Of a DNA stretch of 46,669 nucleotides, positions 1-9,900 are shown in pieces. Origin of the DNA: MA-ANB-1 sp040878225 (GTDB lineage: Bacteria; Actinomycetota; Acidimicrobiia; Spongiisociales; ZC4RG35). The stretch covers positions 1 through 46,669 of the forward strand of contig JBBDMR010000169.1 of assembly GCA_040878225.1 (NCBI GenBank). Reading direction: 5' to 3'. Numbering within the stretch: the stretch's first letter is position 1; each line of letters starts with the position of its first letter. The translations under genes and the position numbers were made by a program. The notes beneath the pieces were generated by a model. The model made no database searches. It saw only the letters and a list, made by a program, of their open reading frames with translations, and was not told the origin of the DNA.

Positions 1-56
1 GAGAGCCATTTACCTGTCCAAAGGGTCGATTTCAATGCGGGAGAGTAGCTAGTGCC

Positions 57-1799
57 CTACAGATCGATCGGATCGGCGTCGACCCGAATCGTCGCCCCGC
101 CGTCCCTCAGCTTCTGAAGGGTCTTGCGCAGCCCTTGTTTCACCTGCTGTAAGTCTCCCTGGAGCAACCAGCGGTGGCGATCGTTCGCCTCCACCGGGCC
201 CATCACCATTCCTACCGCCAACTCCCGCAGAGCGGAGGTGACCGTAGCGGGCGGGACTCCCCGCGCTTCGATTGCCATCATCTCGCTGGCGGGTGGGAAT
301 CCGTCCCTCGCCCTGCGTGCCAGCACTTCTTCGAGATACGGGATCGGCTGACCCCGCCGCAAGGCGGAGATCAAACCGGATCCGGGGTCTGATGTCTGCA
401 ACATGGTTCGATAGCCCCGGCTCCTGCCTACGGAACCAACCAGGCGGGCGAGGATCCGTAACGCCTCCTCCGAAGATCGGTAGTTCTGGCCGTGGATCAG
501 GGCGTCGGGGTCGACGGCGACGGCCATGGTGAGGCCCGAGAGCCCGGCCAGGTCGCGTTCGGTGCCGACCGTGATCAAGGCATCCTCTCCCGCCTCCCCT
601 ACCTGGCCGGGGCCGACTCTCGATGCGATCTCCTTCACCAACCGCGACGGGATCGTCCCCATCGATTCGAAACTCGATCCACCACACTGCCGGCAGTCCC
701 CCGCAGGCGCCCCGCACCGACGGCACTCGGCGTTTCGCCCGATGTTCGAACCGCAGCGGGCGCAGAGACGAAGGGCCCGGCACGCCACACACCGGGTCGA
801 AGCGTCTCCGGCTCGCATGTGTGTGAACACGAAGGCGCTCTCACCCCGGGCGGCGACCGAGCGGAGAGCGCCGAGAGCTCTTTCGGAGAGAAACCCGCTT
901 CCCGGTGGGTCGTCTCTCCTGTCGACGACTTCGACCAGGCCCCAGGGACGCTGTGGCTGGATGATCTCCGCCCCGGCAGCGATCAATTCGACGCTTGGAG
1001 TCGGTCCCACGAAGACCAGGCCGAATCCCTCGACCCTTGACCTCGTCCTCATCAGGTCCCGGACATGGACCGTGGGGGTCTGGCGGTCTTTCATCGCTCG
1101 TCTCCCTTCTTCGAAGACGAACGCCACTGCCAGGTCCCGTACTGTCCAGTATGCGGCCCGGGGTGTTCCCACGACGATGGCCGGGCCCGAATTCGCCCTC
1201 TCCCACGCCGCGGTCACCTCCGAGCTGTTGCCATCCGGGATAAGCACCGCCCTCGCCGGATACGCCTCCTTCAGGGCGGCAAAGATCTCCTCCGCTTCGC
1301 GCACAGTGGGCACGAGAACGAGCCCGCCTCGCAGGGAGGCGGCAACAGGTGCCAGCATCTTCGGCCAGTCGGCATCCGCCCAATGGACCACGTATGAAGT
1401 GACCGGCCTGCGCTTTCCTGACACCGCGGCAATCACGAACTTCTCGATCGGGGATCCATCGCCGGCCCCGGCCGCCACCGGTGCGGACTCGATGGGTGTC
1501 AGCTTGCCCGGGAGGGTGGGTGGCGCCGCCTTGTCGAGGAGCACCGCCATTGGCGCGACATAGTGGTTTGCGGCCCAGCCCAGAGCGTGCAAGAGATCGA
1601 CGTCGAAAACTGGCTCATCGCCGGAAACCCCGAGGATCTCCTTCAATTTGCCTTCTCGCTCCGGGTCGAGGCCGATCACATAGCCACGTACCCGGCGGCC
1701 CCCGAGTGGCACCCTGAGGATCGAGCCAATGTGCACGTCCTTGCGGAGATGTGGCGGAATCGAATACCAGAATCCCCCATCCACCGAGAAGGTGGGCAC
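57..1799 (-). CDS. priA: Actinobacterial PriA-like primosomal protein, helicase motifs degenerate
   Basis: 580-residue relative of the replication-restart protein PriA (N'). The N-terminal 3'-DNA-binding region is present (about residues 1-100). The zinc region is intact, with eight cysteines at about 337, 340, 346, 349, 359, 362, 369 and 372. Where a helicase needs a P-loop (about 145-165) there is no GKT, and the DEEH box is reduced to FEEG (about 229-232). It therefore probably binds stalled forks but does not hydrolyse ATP, as is known for actinobacterial PriA proteins. The start is GTG with no clear ribosome site, 32 bases after the metK stop. It is the last gene of the mihF-gmk-rpoZ-coaBC-metK-priA run, an order shared with other Actinobacteria. 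The family assignment is firm; loss of ATPase activity is inferred from the missing motifs. Confidence 0.9.
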   Translation of the reverse strand: MPTFSVDGGFWYSIPPHLRKDVHIGSILRVPLGGRRVRGYVIGLDPEREGKLKEILGVSGDEPVFDVDLLHALGWAANHYVAPMAVLLDKAAPPTLPGKLTPIESAPVAAGAGDGSPIEKFVIAAVSGKRRPVTSYVVHWADADWPKMLAPVAASLRGGLVLVPTVREAEEIFAALKEAYPARAVLIPDGNSSEVTAAWERANSGPAIVVGTPRAAYWTVRDLAVAFVFEEGRRAMKDRQTPTVHVRDLMRTRSRVEGFGLVFVGPTPSVELIAAGAEIIQPQRPWGLVEVVDRRDDPPGSGFLSERALGALRSVAARGESAFVFTHMRAGDASTRCVACRALRLCARCGSNIGRNAECRRCGAPAGDCRQCGGSSFESMGTIPSRLVKEIASRVGPGQVGEAGEDALITVGTERDLAGLSGLTMAVAVDPDALIHGQNYRSSEEALRILARLVGSVGRSRGYRTMLQTSDPGSGLISALRRGQPIPYLEEVLARRARDGFPPASEMMAIEARGVPPATVTSALRELAVGMVMGPVEANDRHRWLLQGDLQQVKQGLRKTLQKLRDGGATIRVDADPIDL

Positions 1800-1831
1800 A
1801 GAGGGGACGACCCGGGCGGCTGGTATGCCGG

Positions 1832-2983
1832 CTATAGGCCGAGTGCGCTCTTGATGTCTTCGACCCGGTCGAGCCTCTCCCAGCTGAATTCGGGTCTACC
1901 GAAGTGCCCGTACGCGGAGGTTCGGGCGAATCCGGGCTTGGTTAGCTCTAACACGTCGATGATCGCCGCCGGCCTGAAGTCGAAGATGTCCTGAACTGCG
2001 GATTCGATTTCCTCGCGTCCTACCCGCTCCGTTCCAAATGTTTCCACGTTTGTGGAGAACGGATCCGGGTCTCCGATTGCGTAAGAGAGCTGGATCTCGA
2101 GTTTCCCGGCTGCGCCCGCTTCCACCAGGTTCTTGGCCGCCCATCGGGCTGCATATGCAGCCGACCGGTCGACCTTGGTGGCATCCTTGCCCGAGAAGGC
2201 ACCACCGCCGTGGCGGGCGTAGCCACCGTAGGTGTCGACGATGATCTTGCGACCGGTGAGCCCGGTGTCGCCCACCGGACCTCCGATGGTGAATTGACCG
2301 CTCGGGTTGAAGACGAACTCGGGGGGGCCCTCGGGCAGCCAGATTTGTGGGATCACCGGTGCCACGACGAGATCGAAGATCTCTTGTTTGATCTCGTCGT
2401 TCTTCACGTCGGTGCTGTGGTGCGTCGAGATCAGAATCTTTTCTACCGCTACCGGGCGGCCGTCCTCATACCCGACCCTTACCTGAGTCTTTCCGTCGGG
2501 TCTCAGGTAATCGACCTTCCCGGTCTTCCTGACCTCAGCCAGACGTTCCGCGAGCCGATGAGCGAGGTGGATGGGCAATGGCATGTGCTCATCGGCTTCT
2601 TCGACAGCAAAACCGAACATCAAACCCTGGTCCCCCGCGCCCGCGTTGCGGTCGACACCCATGGCGATATCGATGCTCTGCTCGTTGATCCGGTCAAGGA
2701 TCTCAACAGTGCTCGGATCGAATTCCGGGTCGAAGCCGTCGTACCCGATACTCGAGATCGTCTCCCGGACGATCAAGTCGATATCCGGCCACTCTTCTCG
2801 ATGAAGTCCGCCGATTTCACCGGCAATGAGTGCGAGATTCTTAGTTACCAAGACCTCGCACGCCACCCTCGCACGGGGCTCGATGCTGAGTACTGAGTCG
2901 AGGATCGTGTCGGAAATGGCGTCGGCAACCTTGTCAGGGTGCCCCTCGGTTACGGACTCAGAGGTGAAGGACCATGCTCTCAT
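1832..2983 (-). CDS. metK: S-adenosylmethionine synthetase
   Basis: Makes S-adenosylmethionine from ATP and methionine in the cytoplasm. The protein has 383 residues, normal for the family. It shows the N-terminal GHPDK motif, the GAGDQG signature near residue 115 and the glycine-rich GGGAFSGKD signature near residue 245. The start is chosen as ATG at 2983, giving MRAWSFTSES. A GTG two codons upstream (2989) is also possible; an AAGG lies 10 bases before the ATG and 4 before the GTG. It follows coaBC by about a dozen bases and precedes priA, so it is probably co-transcribed with both. No SAM riboswitch is visible, as expected for an internal operon gene. Confidence 0.96.
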   Translation of the reverse strand: MRAWSFTSESVTEGHPDKVADAISDTILDSVLSIEPRARVACEVLVTKNLALIAGEIGGLHREEWPDIDLIVRETISSIGYDGFDPEFDPSTVEILDRINEQSIDIAMGVDRNAGAGDQGLMFGFAVEEADEHMPLPIHLAHRLAERLAEVRKTGKVDYLRPDGKTQVRVGYEDGRPVAVEKILISTHHSTDVKNDEIKQEIFDLVVAPVIPQIWLPEGPPEFVFNPSGQFTIGGPVGDTGLTGRKIIVDTYGGYARHGGGAFSGKDATKVDRSAAYAARWAAKNLVEAGAAGKLEIQLSYAIGDPDPFSTNVETFGTERVGREEIESAVQDIFDFRPAAIIDVLELTKPGFARTSAYGHFGRPEFSWERLDRVEDIKSALGL

Positions 2984-2995
2984 CGGCACCAGACC

Positions 2996-4174
2996 TTAGT
3001 TCCGTTGGGTGACAAGGGCTTCGATGCGGTCCCAGAGGGCAGAGGCAACGTCCTCCTTGGACATCATCGGCTGTGATTCGACGGCACCGTCGGCGCCGAT
3101 GAATGACACCTGATTTGTGTCGGTGCCGAATCCTGACCCCTCCTGGGTGACGTTGTTGTAGACGAGCAGGTCGACCCCTTTTCTCTTTGCCTTTTCGACG
3201 GCGCGCTCCACTCCCCCGGTCTCAGCCGCGAAGCCAACGGTGACCGGAGGGCTCTGCCTGGCAACTACCGAGGCCAGGATGTCGGGCGTCGTGGTGAGAG
3301 AAATCGAATCGAGGCCATCTTCCCGGGCAAGCTTGGTGGTGGCGCTATCTGCGGGCTTGAAGTCGGCAACAGCGGCAGCCATCACCGCGATGTCAGCGGT
3401 CACTCCGTCTACGGCTGTCTGCATCTCTGCGGCGGACTCGACGCCGATGACTTTCACAGACCCGGGGACAGGCAGGTCGGACGTCGTGACCAGGGTCACC
3501 TGGTAGCCGCGGCGAGCAGCCTCTGCAGCAATTGCATGCCCCATCTTGCCGCTCGACCTGTTGCCGATGTATCGAACCGGGTCGATCGGCTCCCGGGTGC
3601 CTCCGGCAGTGATCAGCACCGAAAGACCCGCACCCCCGGCACCGAGGATGGAACTGGCGGCATCGACGATGTCTTCAGGTTCGGCAACGCGGCCGACACC
3701 GACATCACCGCCGGCGAGCTCTCCTTCGGCCGGGCCCACGAAATGATTCCCGTCGTCTCCGAGCAGCTTGATATTGCGAACTGTTGCCGGGTTCTCCCAC
3801 ATCTCTGTGTGCATTGCAGGAGCGAAGAGCACAGGCGCTTTGGTCGCGAGCAGGAGGGCTGAAATGAGGTCCTCGGACAATCCGTGGGCAGCCCGAGCCA
3901 GGGTGGCGGCGGTGGCCGGGGCAACTATGACGATGTCGGCCCATCGAGCGAGGTTTGTGTGCGGAGATGCGTCCTCTGCTCCGAAGAGGTCGAGAGATGG
4001 CTGTTCGCCGGTGATGGCAGCAAAAGTCTGGGGGCCGATGAACTCAGCGGCGGATGCCGACATCGCGACTTTGAGCTCGGCGCCGGCCTCGACGAGGCGA
4101 CGTGCCAGGTAAGCCGATTTGTAGGCAGCCACACCCCCGGTCACGGCGAGTACCACCCGCCGTCCGCGAAGCAT
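2996..4174 (-). CDS. coaBC: Bifunctional phosphopantothenoylcysteine decarboxylase / phosphopantothenate-cysteine ligase
   Basis: Two consecutive coenzyme A steps in one 392-residue chain. The N-terminal CoaC half (about 1-180) is the flavin-dependent decarboxylase, with the active-site His72 in HTNLARWAD and a PAMH motif at 119-122. The C-terminal CoaB ligase half starts near 184 and shows AGGTREPIDPVRYIGNRSSGKMG-type nucleotide and substrate motifs. Two CoaC positions differ from E. coli: PAMN is PAMH, and the substrate-flap cysteine is replaced in ELAGGDVGVGR. From memory, mycobacterial CoaBC has similar changes, so this looks lineage-typical and not like damage. The ATG overlaps the rpoZ stop by one base (TGATG), implying translational coupling. 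Confidence 0.95.
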   Translation of the reverse strand: MLRGRRVVLAVTGGVAAYKSAYLARRLVEAGAELKVAMSASAAEFIGPQTFAAITGEQPSLDLFGAEDASPHTNLARWADIVIVAPATAATLARAAHGLSEDLISALLLATKAPVLFAPAMHTEMWENPATVRNIKLLGDDGNHFVGPAEGELAGGDVGVGRVAEPEDIVDAASSILGAGGAGLSVLITAGGTREPIDPVRYIGNRSSGKMGHAIAAEAARRGYQVTLVTTSDLPVPGSVKVIGVESAAEMQTAVDGVTADIAVMAAAVADFKPADSATTKLAREDGLDSISLTTTPDILASVVARQSPPVTVGFAAETGGVERAVEKAKRKGVDLLVYNNVTQEGSGFGTDTNQVSFIGADGAVESQPMMSKEDVASALWDRIEALVTQRN

Positions 4175-4395
4175 CAGGGCTCGACAGTCTCCACGGCCAC
4201 CTTGCCCTCAGCAATCTCTTCCATGGCAATGGTCAGTGGCTTGCGGGACAGTGAGTGAACCTGAGGTGGAACGTAACTTCCATAGCCGTCGCCCAACTGG
4301 TGAAAATATGCGTTGATCTGACGGGCACGGCGCGACGAGACGACGACGGTGGCGAACCGGTTGCCGATCTGGTCGATTACTTCTTCGATCTTCAT
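4174..4395 (-). CDS. rpoZ: RNA polymerase omega subunit
   Basis: 73-residue omega subunit, which helps beta' fold and assemble into core polymerase. Recognisable features are the N-terminal MKIEEVIDQIGNRFA segment and the AR-Q-N core, followed by the actinobacterial insertion before SRKPLTIAMEEIAEGK. The ATG has a GAAGGA ribosome site five bases upstream. It lies between gmk (40-base gap) and coaBC (one-base overlap), the usual gmk-rpoZ-coaBC order. The short length is normal for actinobacterial omega. Confidence 0.93.
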   Translation of the reverse strand: MKIEEVIDQIGNRFATVVVSSRRARQINAYFHQLGDGYGSYVPPQVHSLSRKPLTIAMEEIAEGKVAVETVEP

Positions 4396-4435
4396 TGGTT
4401 CCTTCTCAGAGGGTGGATGGGAACAGGTTACCTCA

Positions 4436-4993
4436 TCAGGCGGTGGTAATAAGAGTCAAAAGTTCGCCCACTGCGTCTTCGAACCTGTCGTTGACCACAA
4501 TGTGGTCGAATACCTCGCCTGCTTCGGCGAGCTGACGTGCAGCAATTTCGAGACGGTCCTCGATGTCCTCGTCGCTCGTGTCCCCCCGCAGCCGCAATCT
4601 TCGCTCCAGTTCGTCGATCGAAGGGGCGGCGATGAAGATCATCGTTGCATCAGGTTTCGCCTCCCTGACCTGGCGGGCCCCCTGGATCTCGATGTCGAGA
4701 AGGACGTCACGGCCCCGGGCATTGGCGTCGTTGATCGGACCGATCGGGGTGCCGTAGAGGTGATTGTTGTACTCGGCCCATTCCAACAGGTCGCCATTGG
4801 CGATCATGTCCTCGAACTCACTACGGGTCGTGAAAAGGTAGTGATAGCCCTCTATTTCCCCGGGTCGGGGCAATCTGGTGGTGGCGGAAACGGAAAAGTC
4901 GACATCCGCCATGCTCAATATTTCTGAGATCAGGCTCGATTTTCCCGAACCTGAGGGGCCCGAGACGACAAATAACCGGCCCGGTCTCCTCAA
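4436..4993 (-). CDS. gmk: Guanylate kinase
   Basis: Phosphorylates GMP to GDP with ATP. It has 185 residues, with P-loop GPSGSGKSS at about 12-20, the GMP-binding SATTRLPRPGEIEGYHY segment at about 36-52, and the lid and LID-proximal arginines in ERRLRLRG. The only reasonable start is TTG, which overlaps the mihF stop (TTGA). This couples its translation to mihF. The gene pair mihF-gmk is a hallmark of Actinobacteria. (p)ppGpp from the relA product encoded in this window is known to inhibit many Gmk enzymes, a possible but unproven link. Confidence 0.95.
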   Translation of the reverse strand: MRRPGRLFVVSGPSGSGKSSLISEILSMADVDFSVSATTRLPRPGEIEGYHYLFTTRSEFEDMIANGDLLEWAEYNNHLYGTPIGPINDANARGRDVLLDIEIQGARQVREAKPDATMIFIAAPSIDELERRLRLRGDTSDEDIEDRLEIAARQLAEAGEVFDHIVVNDRFEDAVGELLTLITTA

Positions 4994-5304
4994 GTGAACT
5001 CTTTGAGAAGAGCCTCTCTCTGGCGGTCTCCCAACCCACGCAGACGGCGGTTATCGGCGATACCGACGGATTCCATGAGGCGCATGGCCTTCACTTTACC
5101 CATTCCTGGCATCGACGCGATCAGGCGCTCGACTTTGATACCACCAATTACGTCATCGTTTTTCGCTTTGGCGAAGAGCTCGGTGATGCTCATCGAGCCG
5201 GTCTTGAGGAGTTCTTTGACCTCCGCTCTCGCCCGGCGCACCTCTGCCGCTTTCTTGAGGGCAGCCTGGCGCTGTTCCGGGGTCAATTTGGGTGGAATAG
5301 GCAA
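4990..5304 (-). CDS. mihF: Actinobacterial integration host factor (mIHF)
   Basis: 104-residue nucleoid-associated protein of the mycobacterial IHF/sIHF family. It is not related to the HU-like IHF of E. coli. The N-terminal basic helix (LTPEQRQAALKKAAEVRRARAEVK) is followed by a helix-two-turns-helix domain, with VERLIASMPGMGKVKAMRLMESVGI matching the DNA-clamping part of the family. The start is TTG with GGGAG seven bases upstream, and it aligns with the usual family start. The gene overlaps gmk. In mycobacteria mIHF shapes the chromosome and is needed for phage L5 integration; here only the general DNA-binding role can be inferred. Confidence 0.92.
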   Translation of the reverse strand: MPIPPKLTPEQRQAALKKAAEVRRARAEVKELLKTGSMSITELFAKAKNDDVIGGIKVERLIASMPGMGKVKAMRLMESVGIADNRRLRGLGDRQREALLKEFT

Positions 5305-5324
5305 TATCTTGCTCCCGTTTGGTA

Positions 5325-5354
5325 ATAGAACGTTAGTGGTTTACCTCTTTGTAA
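5325..5354 (-). promoter_or_regulatory. Candidate promoter of mihF
   Basis: Within the AT-rich 56-base gap between pyrF and mihF, the minus strand has TTACAA (5349-5354) and TTCTAT (5325-5330) separated by 18 bases. This would give a leader of about 14-15 bases and let mihF-gmk-rpoZ be expressed apart from the PyrR-controlled operon. It rests on consensus likeness only. Confidence 0.3.
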
Positions 5355-5360
5355 TGCGGG

Positions 5361-6059
5361 CTAAACCCTCGATCCGGCGCCGATTTCTTCTGCAATAGCG
5401 GCAGCGGCGCCAACGGGGTCATCGCTGGCGCTGATCGCGCGTCCCACCACCAGGTAGTCAGCACCCGCCTCGATACCCATTTGCACGGTTGCCGTTCGCT
5501 TCTGGTCGTGGTCTCCGACACCGAGCGGGCGTATCCCCGGAGTAACAGTGATCAAGGCGGGGGAAACCCGCCTCACGATCGAAACCTCATGCACCGCGCT
5601 GACGATGCCCTCGACCGGCACCCCGGCAGCGATTTGGACCAGTCGCTCGACAGCTGCATCTGCCGGTCCGCGTACTCCGATGTCGGCGAGATCTTCCTCC
5701 CCGATGCTGGTGAGGACGCTCACACCAAGAATCCCGGCCTTACCGTCTGAGCCTTCCGCCAGCCCGGCAACTGCGGCTCGCAACATCTCACTGCCACCCG
5801 GGATGTGAGCTGTGACCCAGCGCGCCCCGCGTTGTCCCAGGGCGCGAGCTGCCGACTCGACCTGGGCGGGGATGTCGTGCAACTTGGCGTCGGCAAAGAC
5901 AGGCAGTCCGAGGTCGGCGATCCGCTCGATGCTGCCGGATTCACCGTGGAGCAGACCCAGCCCCACCTTGAACCCGGACACGTGGTCTTTGATAGAGGCC
6001 GCAAGATCGACAGCACGATCGACGGTGGGAAGATCGAGTGCGACGAGTATCCCGGTCAT
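5361..6059 (-). CDS. pyrF: Orotidine-5'-phosphate decarboxylase
   Basis: Last step of UMP synthesis: decarboxylates OMP. The 232-residue barrel has the catalytic DAKLHDIP motif (Asp57, Lys59, Asp62), substrate Lys31, and a phosphate-binding TPGIRP and VVGRAI pair near the C-terminus. This is the short E. coli/Bacillus-type enzyme, unlike the longer form of mycobacteria. The ATG overlaps the pyrD stop (ATGA). It is the final gene of the pyr operon. Confidence 0.95.
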   Translation of the reverse strand: MTGILVALDLPTVDRAVDLAASIKDHVSGFKVGLGLLHGESGSIERIADLGLPVFADAKLHDIPAQVESAARALGQRGARWVTAHIPGGSEMLRAAVAGLAEGSDGKAGILGVSVLTSIGEEDLADIGVRGPADAAVERLVQIAAGVPVEGIVSAVHEVSIVRRVSPALITVTPGIRPLGVGDHDQKRTATVQMGIEAGADYLVVGRAISASDDPVGAAAAIAEEIGAGSRV

Positions 6060-6955
6060 CTGATGGCTGCCCCGACAGCGTCGGCGACCCCGGTGAGTCC
6101 GAGCTTTTTCATAATCCGATTCATCTCCTTCTCGATTCTGGTTCCCGCACGCGGCTCCGCGAGGAGGACAGTTCCCAACCCGACAGCTGAGGCCCCGCTC
6201 ATCAGGTACTCGACAACGTCGTGGCCAGTCGTCACGCCACCGCAGCCGACAATCGGGAAGCCGGGGAAAGCCCGGGCGACCTCGTACACACAGCGCAACG
6301 AAATGGCCTTCAACCCCGGCCCGCTGTAGCCGCCGACTCCCCCCGAAAGCTTCGGTGCGGCCAACTCGATGTCGACCCCGAATCCAGGAGCAGTGTTGGT
6401 CAAGGTCAGGAAATCCGCTCCCGCTTCGATGCAGGCGGCAGCTATGGCAACGATGTCCGGCGCTGCCGGGGAGAGCTTCGCTCCGACCGGCACGTTGACC
6501 GCGCTCACTACCTCACCGACCACCCCGGCCGACAACCCGGCGTCGAGGGCGAAGATCCTTCCCTCCTCGAGATTGGGACACGACAGGTTCACCTCGACGG
6601 CGGTGACCCCGGCCGTCTCCTCGCCGATTGCCACCTTGACGAAACCGGCAACGGTCTCGCCCACCGCAGAGCCCCATACCGGTACGTTGCAATCCCCGAT
6701 GCGCCCGGTCATGTTTTCGACCCAGTCGTCGATACCGGGGTTCTGGATGCCAATCCCGTTGAGCATCCCCGGGCCGGCCGGTGCGATCCTCGGTGCCGGC
6801 CTTCCCGTCCATGGGACCTCCGAAACCGACTTCGCGACCGCGGCGCCGAAGGGCTTCATATCGGCGACGGTCGCCCACTCCCATACCGAGCCGACCGTGC
6901 CCGACGCCGCCACCAGGGGCGACCTCATCGTGATCGGTCCCAGCCGGGTCTGCAT
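6056..6955 (-). CDS. pyrD: Dihydroorotate dehydrogenase, class 1 (PyrDB-like)
   Basis: Oxidises dihydroorotate to orotate with FMN. The 299-residue soluble protein starts MQTRLGPITMRSPLVAASGT and has the catalytic loop NLSCPN, with Cys126 as the active-site base typical of class 1 enzymes. There is no N-terminal membrane helix, ruling against the quinone-linked class 2 form. Start choice: ATG at 6955 lies two bases after the carB stop and has an AGG five bases upstream. An earlier ATG at 6970 sits directly on its AGGA and is less likely. The class 1B form normally pairs with PyrK, and no pyrK is in this operon. Confidence 0.92.
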   Translation of the reverse strand: MQTRLGPITMRSPLVAASGTVGSVWEWATVADMKPFGAAVAKSVSEVPWTGRPAPRIAPAGPGMLNGIGIQNPGIDDWVENMTGRIGDCNVPVWGSAVGETVAGFVKVAIGEETAGVTAVEVNLSCPNLEEGRIFALDAGLSAGVVGEVVSAVNVPVGAKLSPAAPDIVAIAAACIEAGADFLTLTNTAPGFGVDIELAAPKLSGGVGGYSGPGLKAISLRCVYEVARAFPGFPIVGCGGVTTGHDVVEYLMSGASAVGLGTVLLAEPRAGTRIEKEMNRIMKKLGLTGVADAVGAAIR

Positions 6956-6957
6956 CG

Positions 6958-9900
6958 CTACCTGTGCCATTCCTGGAGACTTCTCGGTCGGTTGATCGCA
7001 CCGGGCCCGGCACGGAGACTGCGCGCCACGGCGAGCCCGCCTCGAACCGTGGTCACACAGGGGACCTGGTGGCCGCGAGCGGCCTGACGGATCGTGCGAC
7101 CGTCGGTGCGCGCCTTCCCACCCCTCGGCGTGTTGATCACGAGCTGAATCTCTCCGTTGTCGAGACGCTGGGCGACGTCGTTCGGACCGTCGCCGATCTT
7201 GGGGACCACTTCGGCGTCGATGGCGTGATGGCTCAGGTATCGGGCAGTTCCGGGGGTTGCAACCAGCTCGAAACCGAGCATCACGAACGCCTGGGCCACC
7301 GCGAGCCCGGTCGGCTTGTCGCGGTCAGCGAAAGAGACGAACACCCGCCCCCGATCGGGGAGGATCCGCCCTCCGCCCAGCAGGGCCTTTGCATATGCGG
7401 TGCCGAAGTCCTCGCCGATCCCCATCACCTCGCCGGTGGCCTTCATCTCGGGGCCGAGCACGGAGTCCTCTTCGGGGAACCGGTCCCAGGGCAGCACTGC
7501 GTTCTTCACCGCGACAAATGGCGGGGTGCTGTTCTCCGGGATCATTCCCTCCTGCCGCAGGTCCTCGATGCTGGCGCCCATCATGACCCTGGTTGCGACC
7601 CGGGCGAGCAGGACGCCGGTCGCCTTGGAGATGAAGGGGATAGTTCGGCTCCCGCGGGGGTTGGCCTCGATGACGAAGATCTCGTCTCCCTTTACCGCGA
7701 ACTGGATGTTGATCAGGCCCCGCACCGAGAGCGCGCCTGCGAGATCTCTGGTTGCCTTGATGATCTCTTTCATTGCCTCACCCGACAGCGTCGGGGGCGG
7801 GGTGACACAGGCCGAGTCCCCGGAATGGATTCCTGCTTCCTCGACGTGTTCCATGACGCCGCCCAGCAAGAGTTCGGACCCGTCGAAGATGGCGTCGACA
7901 TCGACCTCCACAGCCGACTCCAGGAACCGGTCGATCAGGATCGGCGCACCCATCACTTCCGGGTCGGCATCGCCGTAGATCTCACGCATATACACACCCA
8001 GTTCCTCCACCGAATAGACGACGCGCATCTTGCGGCCGCCAAGCACGAATGAGGGGCGAACCATCGCCGGCAGGCCGACCTGGTCGACCACATCGAGAGC
8101 CTCGGCAGCTGAGCGGGCCGTGCCTCCGGAAGGCTGGCGAAGGCCGAGATTGGCGCAGATCTCGCCGAACTGCTCTCGATCCTCCGCGAGGGCAATGGAC
8201 CTTGACGACGTCCCGGCGACGTTGACCCCTGCGGCCTCGAGGGCTGACGCGAGGTTGAGAGGTGTCTGTCCGCCGAGCTGGACGATCACGGCCTCCGGCT
8301 TCTCGGCGTCGATCACATCGAGGACGTCCTCGATGGTCAGCGGCTCGAAGTAGAGACGGTCGGAGGTGTCGTAGTCGGTGGAAACGGTCTCCGGATTGCA
8401 GTTGATCATCACCGTCTCGTAACCGGCGTCACGGAGGGCAAACGACGCATGGACGCAGCAATAGTCGAACTCGATGCCCTGGCCGATCCGGTTCGGCCCG
8501 GAGCCGAGGACAACGACGCGGGGCTTGTCGGCCTCGACGACTTCGGACTCGTCCTCGAAGGTTCCGTACATGTATGGCGTCGTGGCGACGAATTCAGCGG
8601 CGCAGGTGTCCACCCGCTGATAGGTCCGGCGGATCATCGCACTCTCCCTGATCGATCGGACCTTCTCGGGCGTCGATTCGGTGAGGTAGGCGATTTGAAC
8701 GTCGGAGAAGCCGCTCCGCTTTGCTTCGGCCAGAACCGTCATGTCGGAGGGGTCGGCGACCAGCTCATGGCGCACCTCGACGATCTCTGCCATCTGGTCG
8801 ATGAACCACGGGTCGATCGAGGAAAGCTCGCTGAGCCTGTCGACACTCCACCCGCGTCGCAGGGCTTCTCCCACCGCGAATACCCGCTCCGGGGTCGGCT
8901 CGACCACCTGGCGGCCAAGGTCAGCTTCGGAGAGCTGACGCAGGTCTGACTCGGTCGCGTCGGCGTTCAGCCCGGAGTGCCCGTTCTCGAGGCTCCGGAG
9001 TGCCTTCTGCAGGGCTTCGGGAAAGGTCCGGCCTATCGCCATTGCCTCTCCCACGCTGCGCATCGAAGTGCCGAGTTTGCGGGGCGCGGACGGGAACTTC
9101 TCGAAGTCGAATCTCGGGATCTTCACGACCACGTAGTCGAGAGCGGGCTCGAAAGACGCCGGCGTGGCGAGTGTGATGTCGTTGGCGATCTCATCGAGGG
9201 TGTACCCGACCGCGAGCAGTGCGGCGATCTTGGCGATGGGGAACCCGGTGGCCTTCGAAGCCAGGGCTGAGGATCGGGAGACACGAGGGTTCATTTCGAT
9301 GACGAGGCGCTTGCCCGTTGCCGGGTCGACCGCAAACTGGACATTGGAGCCACCGGTCTCGACACCGATGGCACGAAGGACTGCGATCGCGTCTTCGCGC
9401 ATGTCCTGATACTCACGGTCGGAGAGTGTCTGGATCGGGGCGACGGTTATCGAATCGCCCGTGTGGACACCCATCGGGTCGAGGTTCTCGATCGAGCAGA
9501 CGATGACTGCGTTGTCGTTGCGGTCACGCATCACCTCGAGTTCGAACTCCTTCCATCCGAGAACCGACTCCTCGACGAGTATCTCCGAGACCGGGGACAT
9601 CTCGAGGCCGTAGCGGGCAACAGCGACGAACTCCTCCTCGGTGTCGGCGATGCCGGTACCGCCGCCCCCGAGGATGTAGGAGGGCCTCACCATCACCGGG
9701 AACCCGATCTCCCGGGCGATGGTCATCGCCTCGCCCATCGAACGGGCGTATCCGGCCCGGGGGCATTCCAGGCCGGCTTCTTCCATCGTGGTCTTGAACA
9801 GGCCGCGGTCCTCCGCCTTCTCGATGGCTTCGAGCCCGGCCCCGATCATCTCCACGTTGTGGCGCTGCAGCACCCCGGTGCGGGCAAGCGTCGAAGCGAC

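Noticed and set aside
526..1563. 345-codon plus-strand open frame
   Set aside because: Shadow of priA, low-complexity Arg/Ser/Pro composition.
6964..8052. 362-codon plus-strand open frame
   Set aside because: Complement of carB with no domain resemblance.
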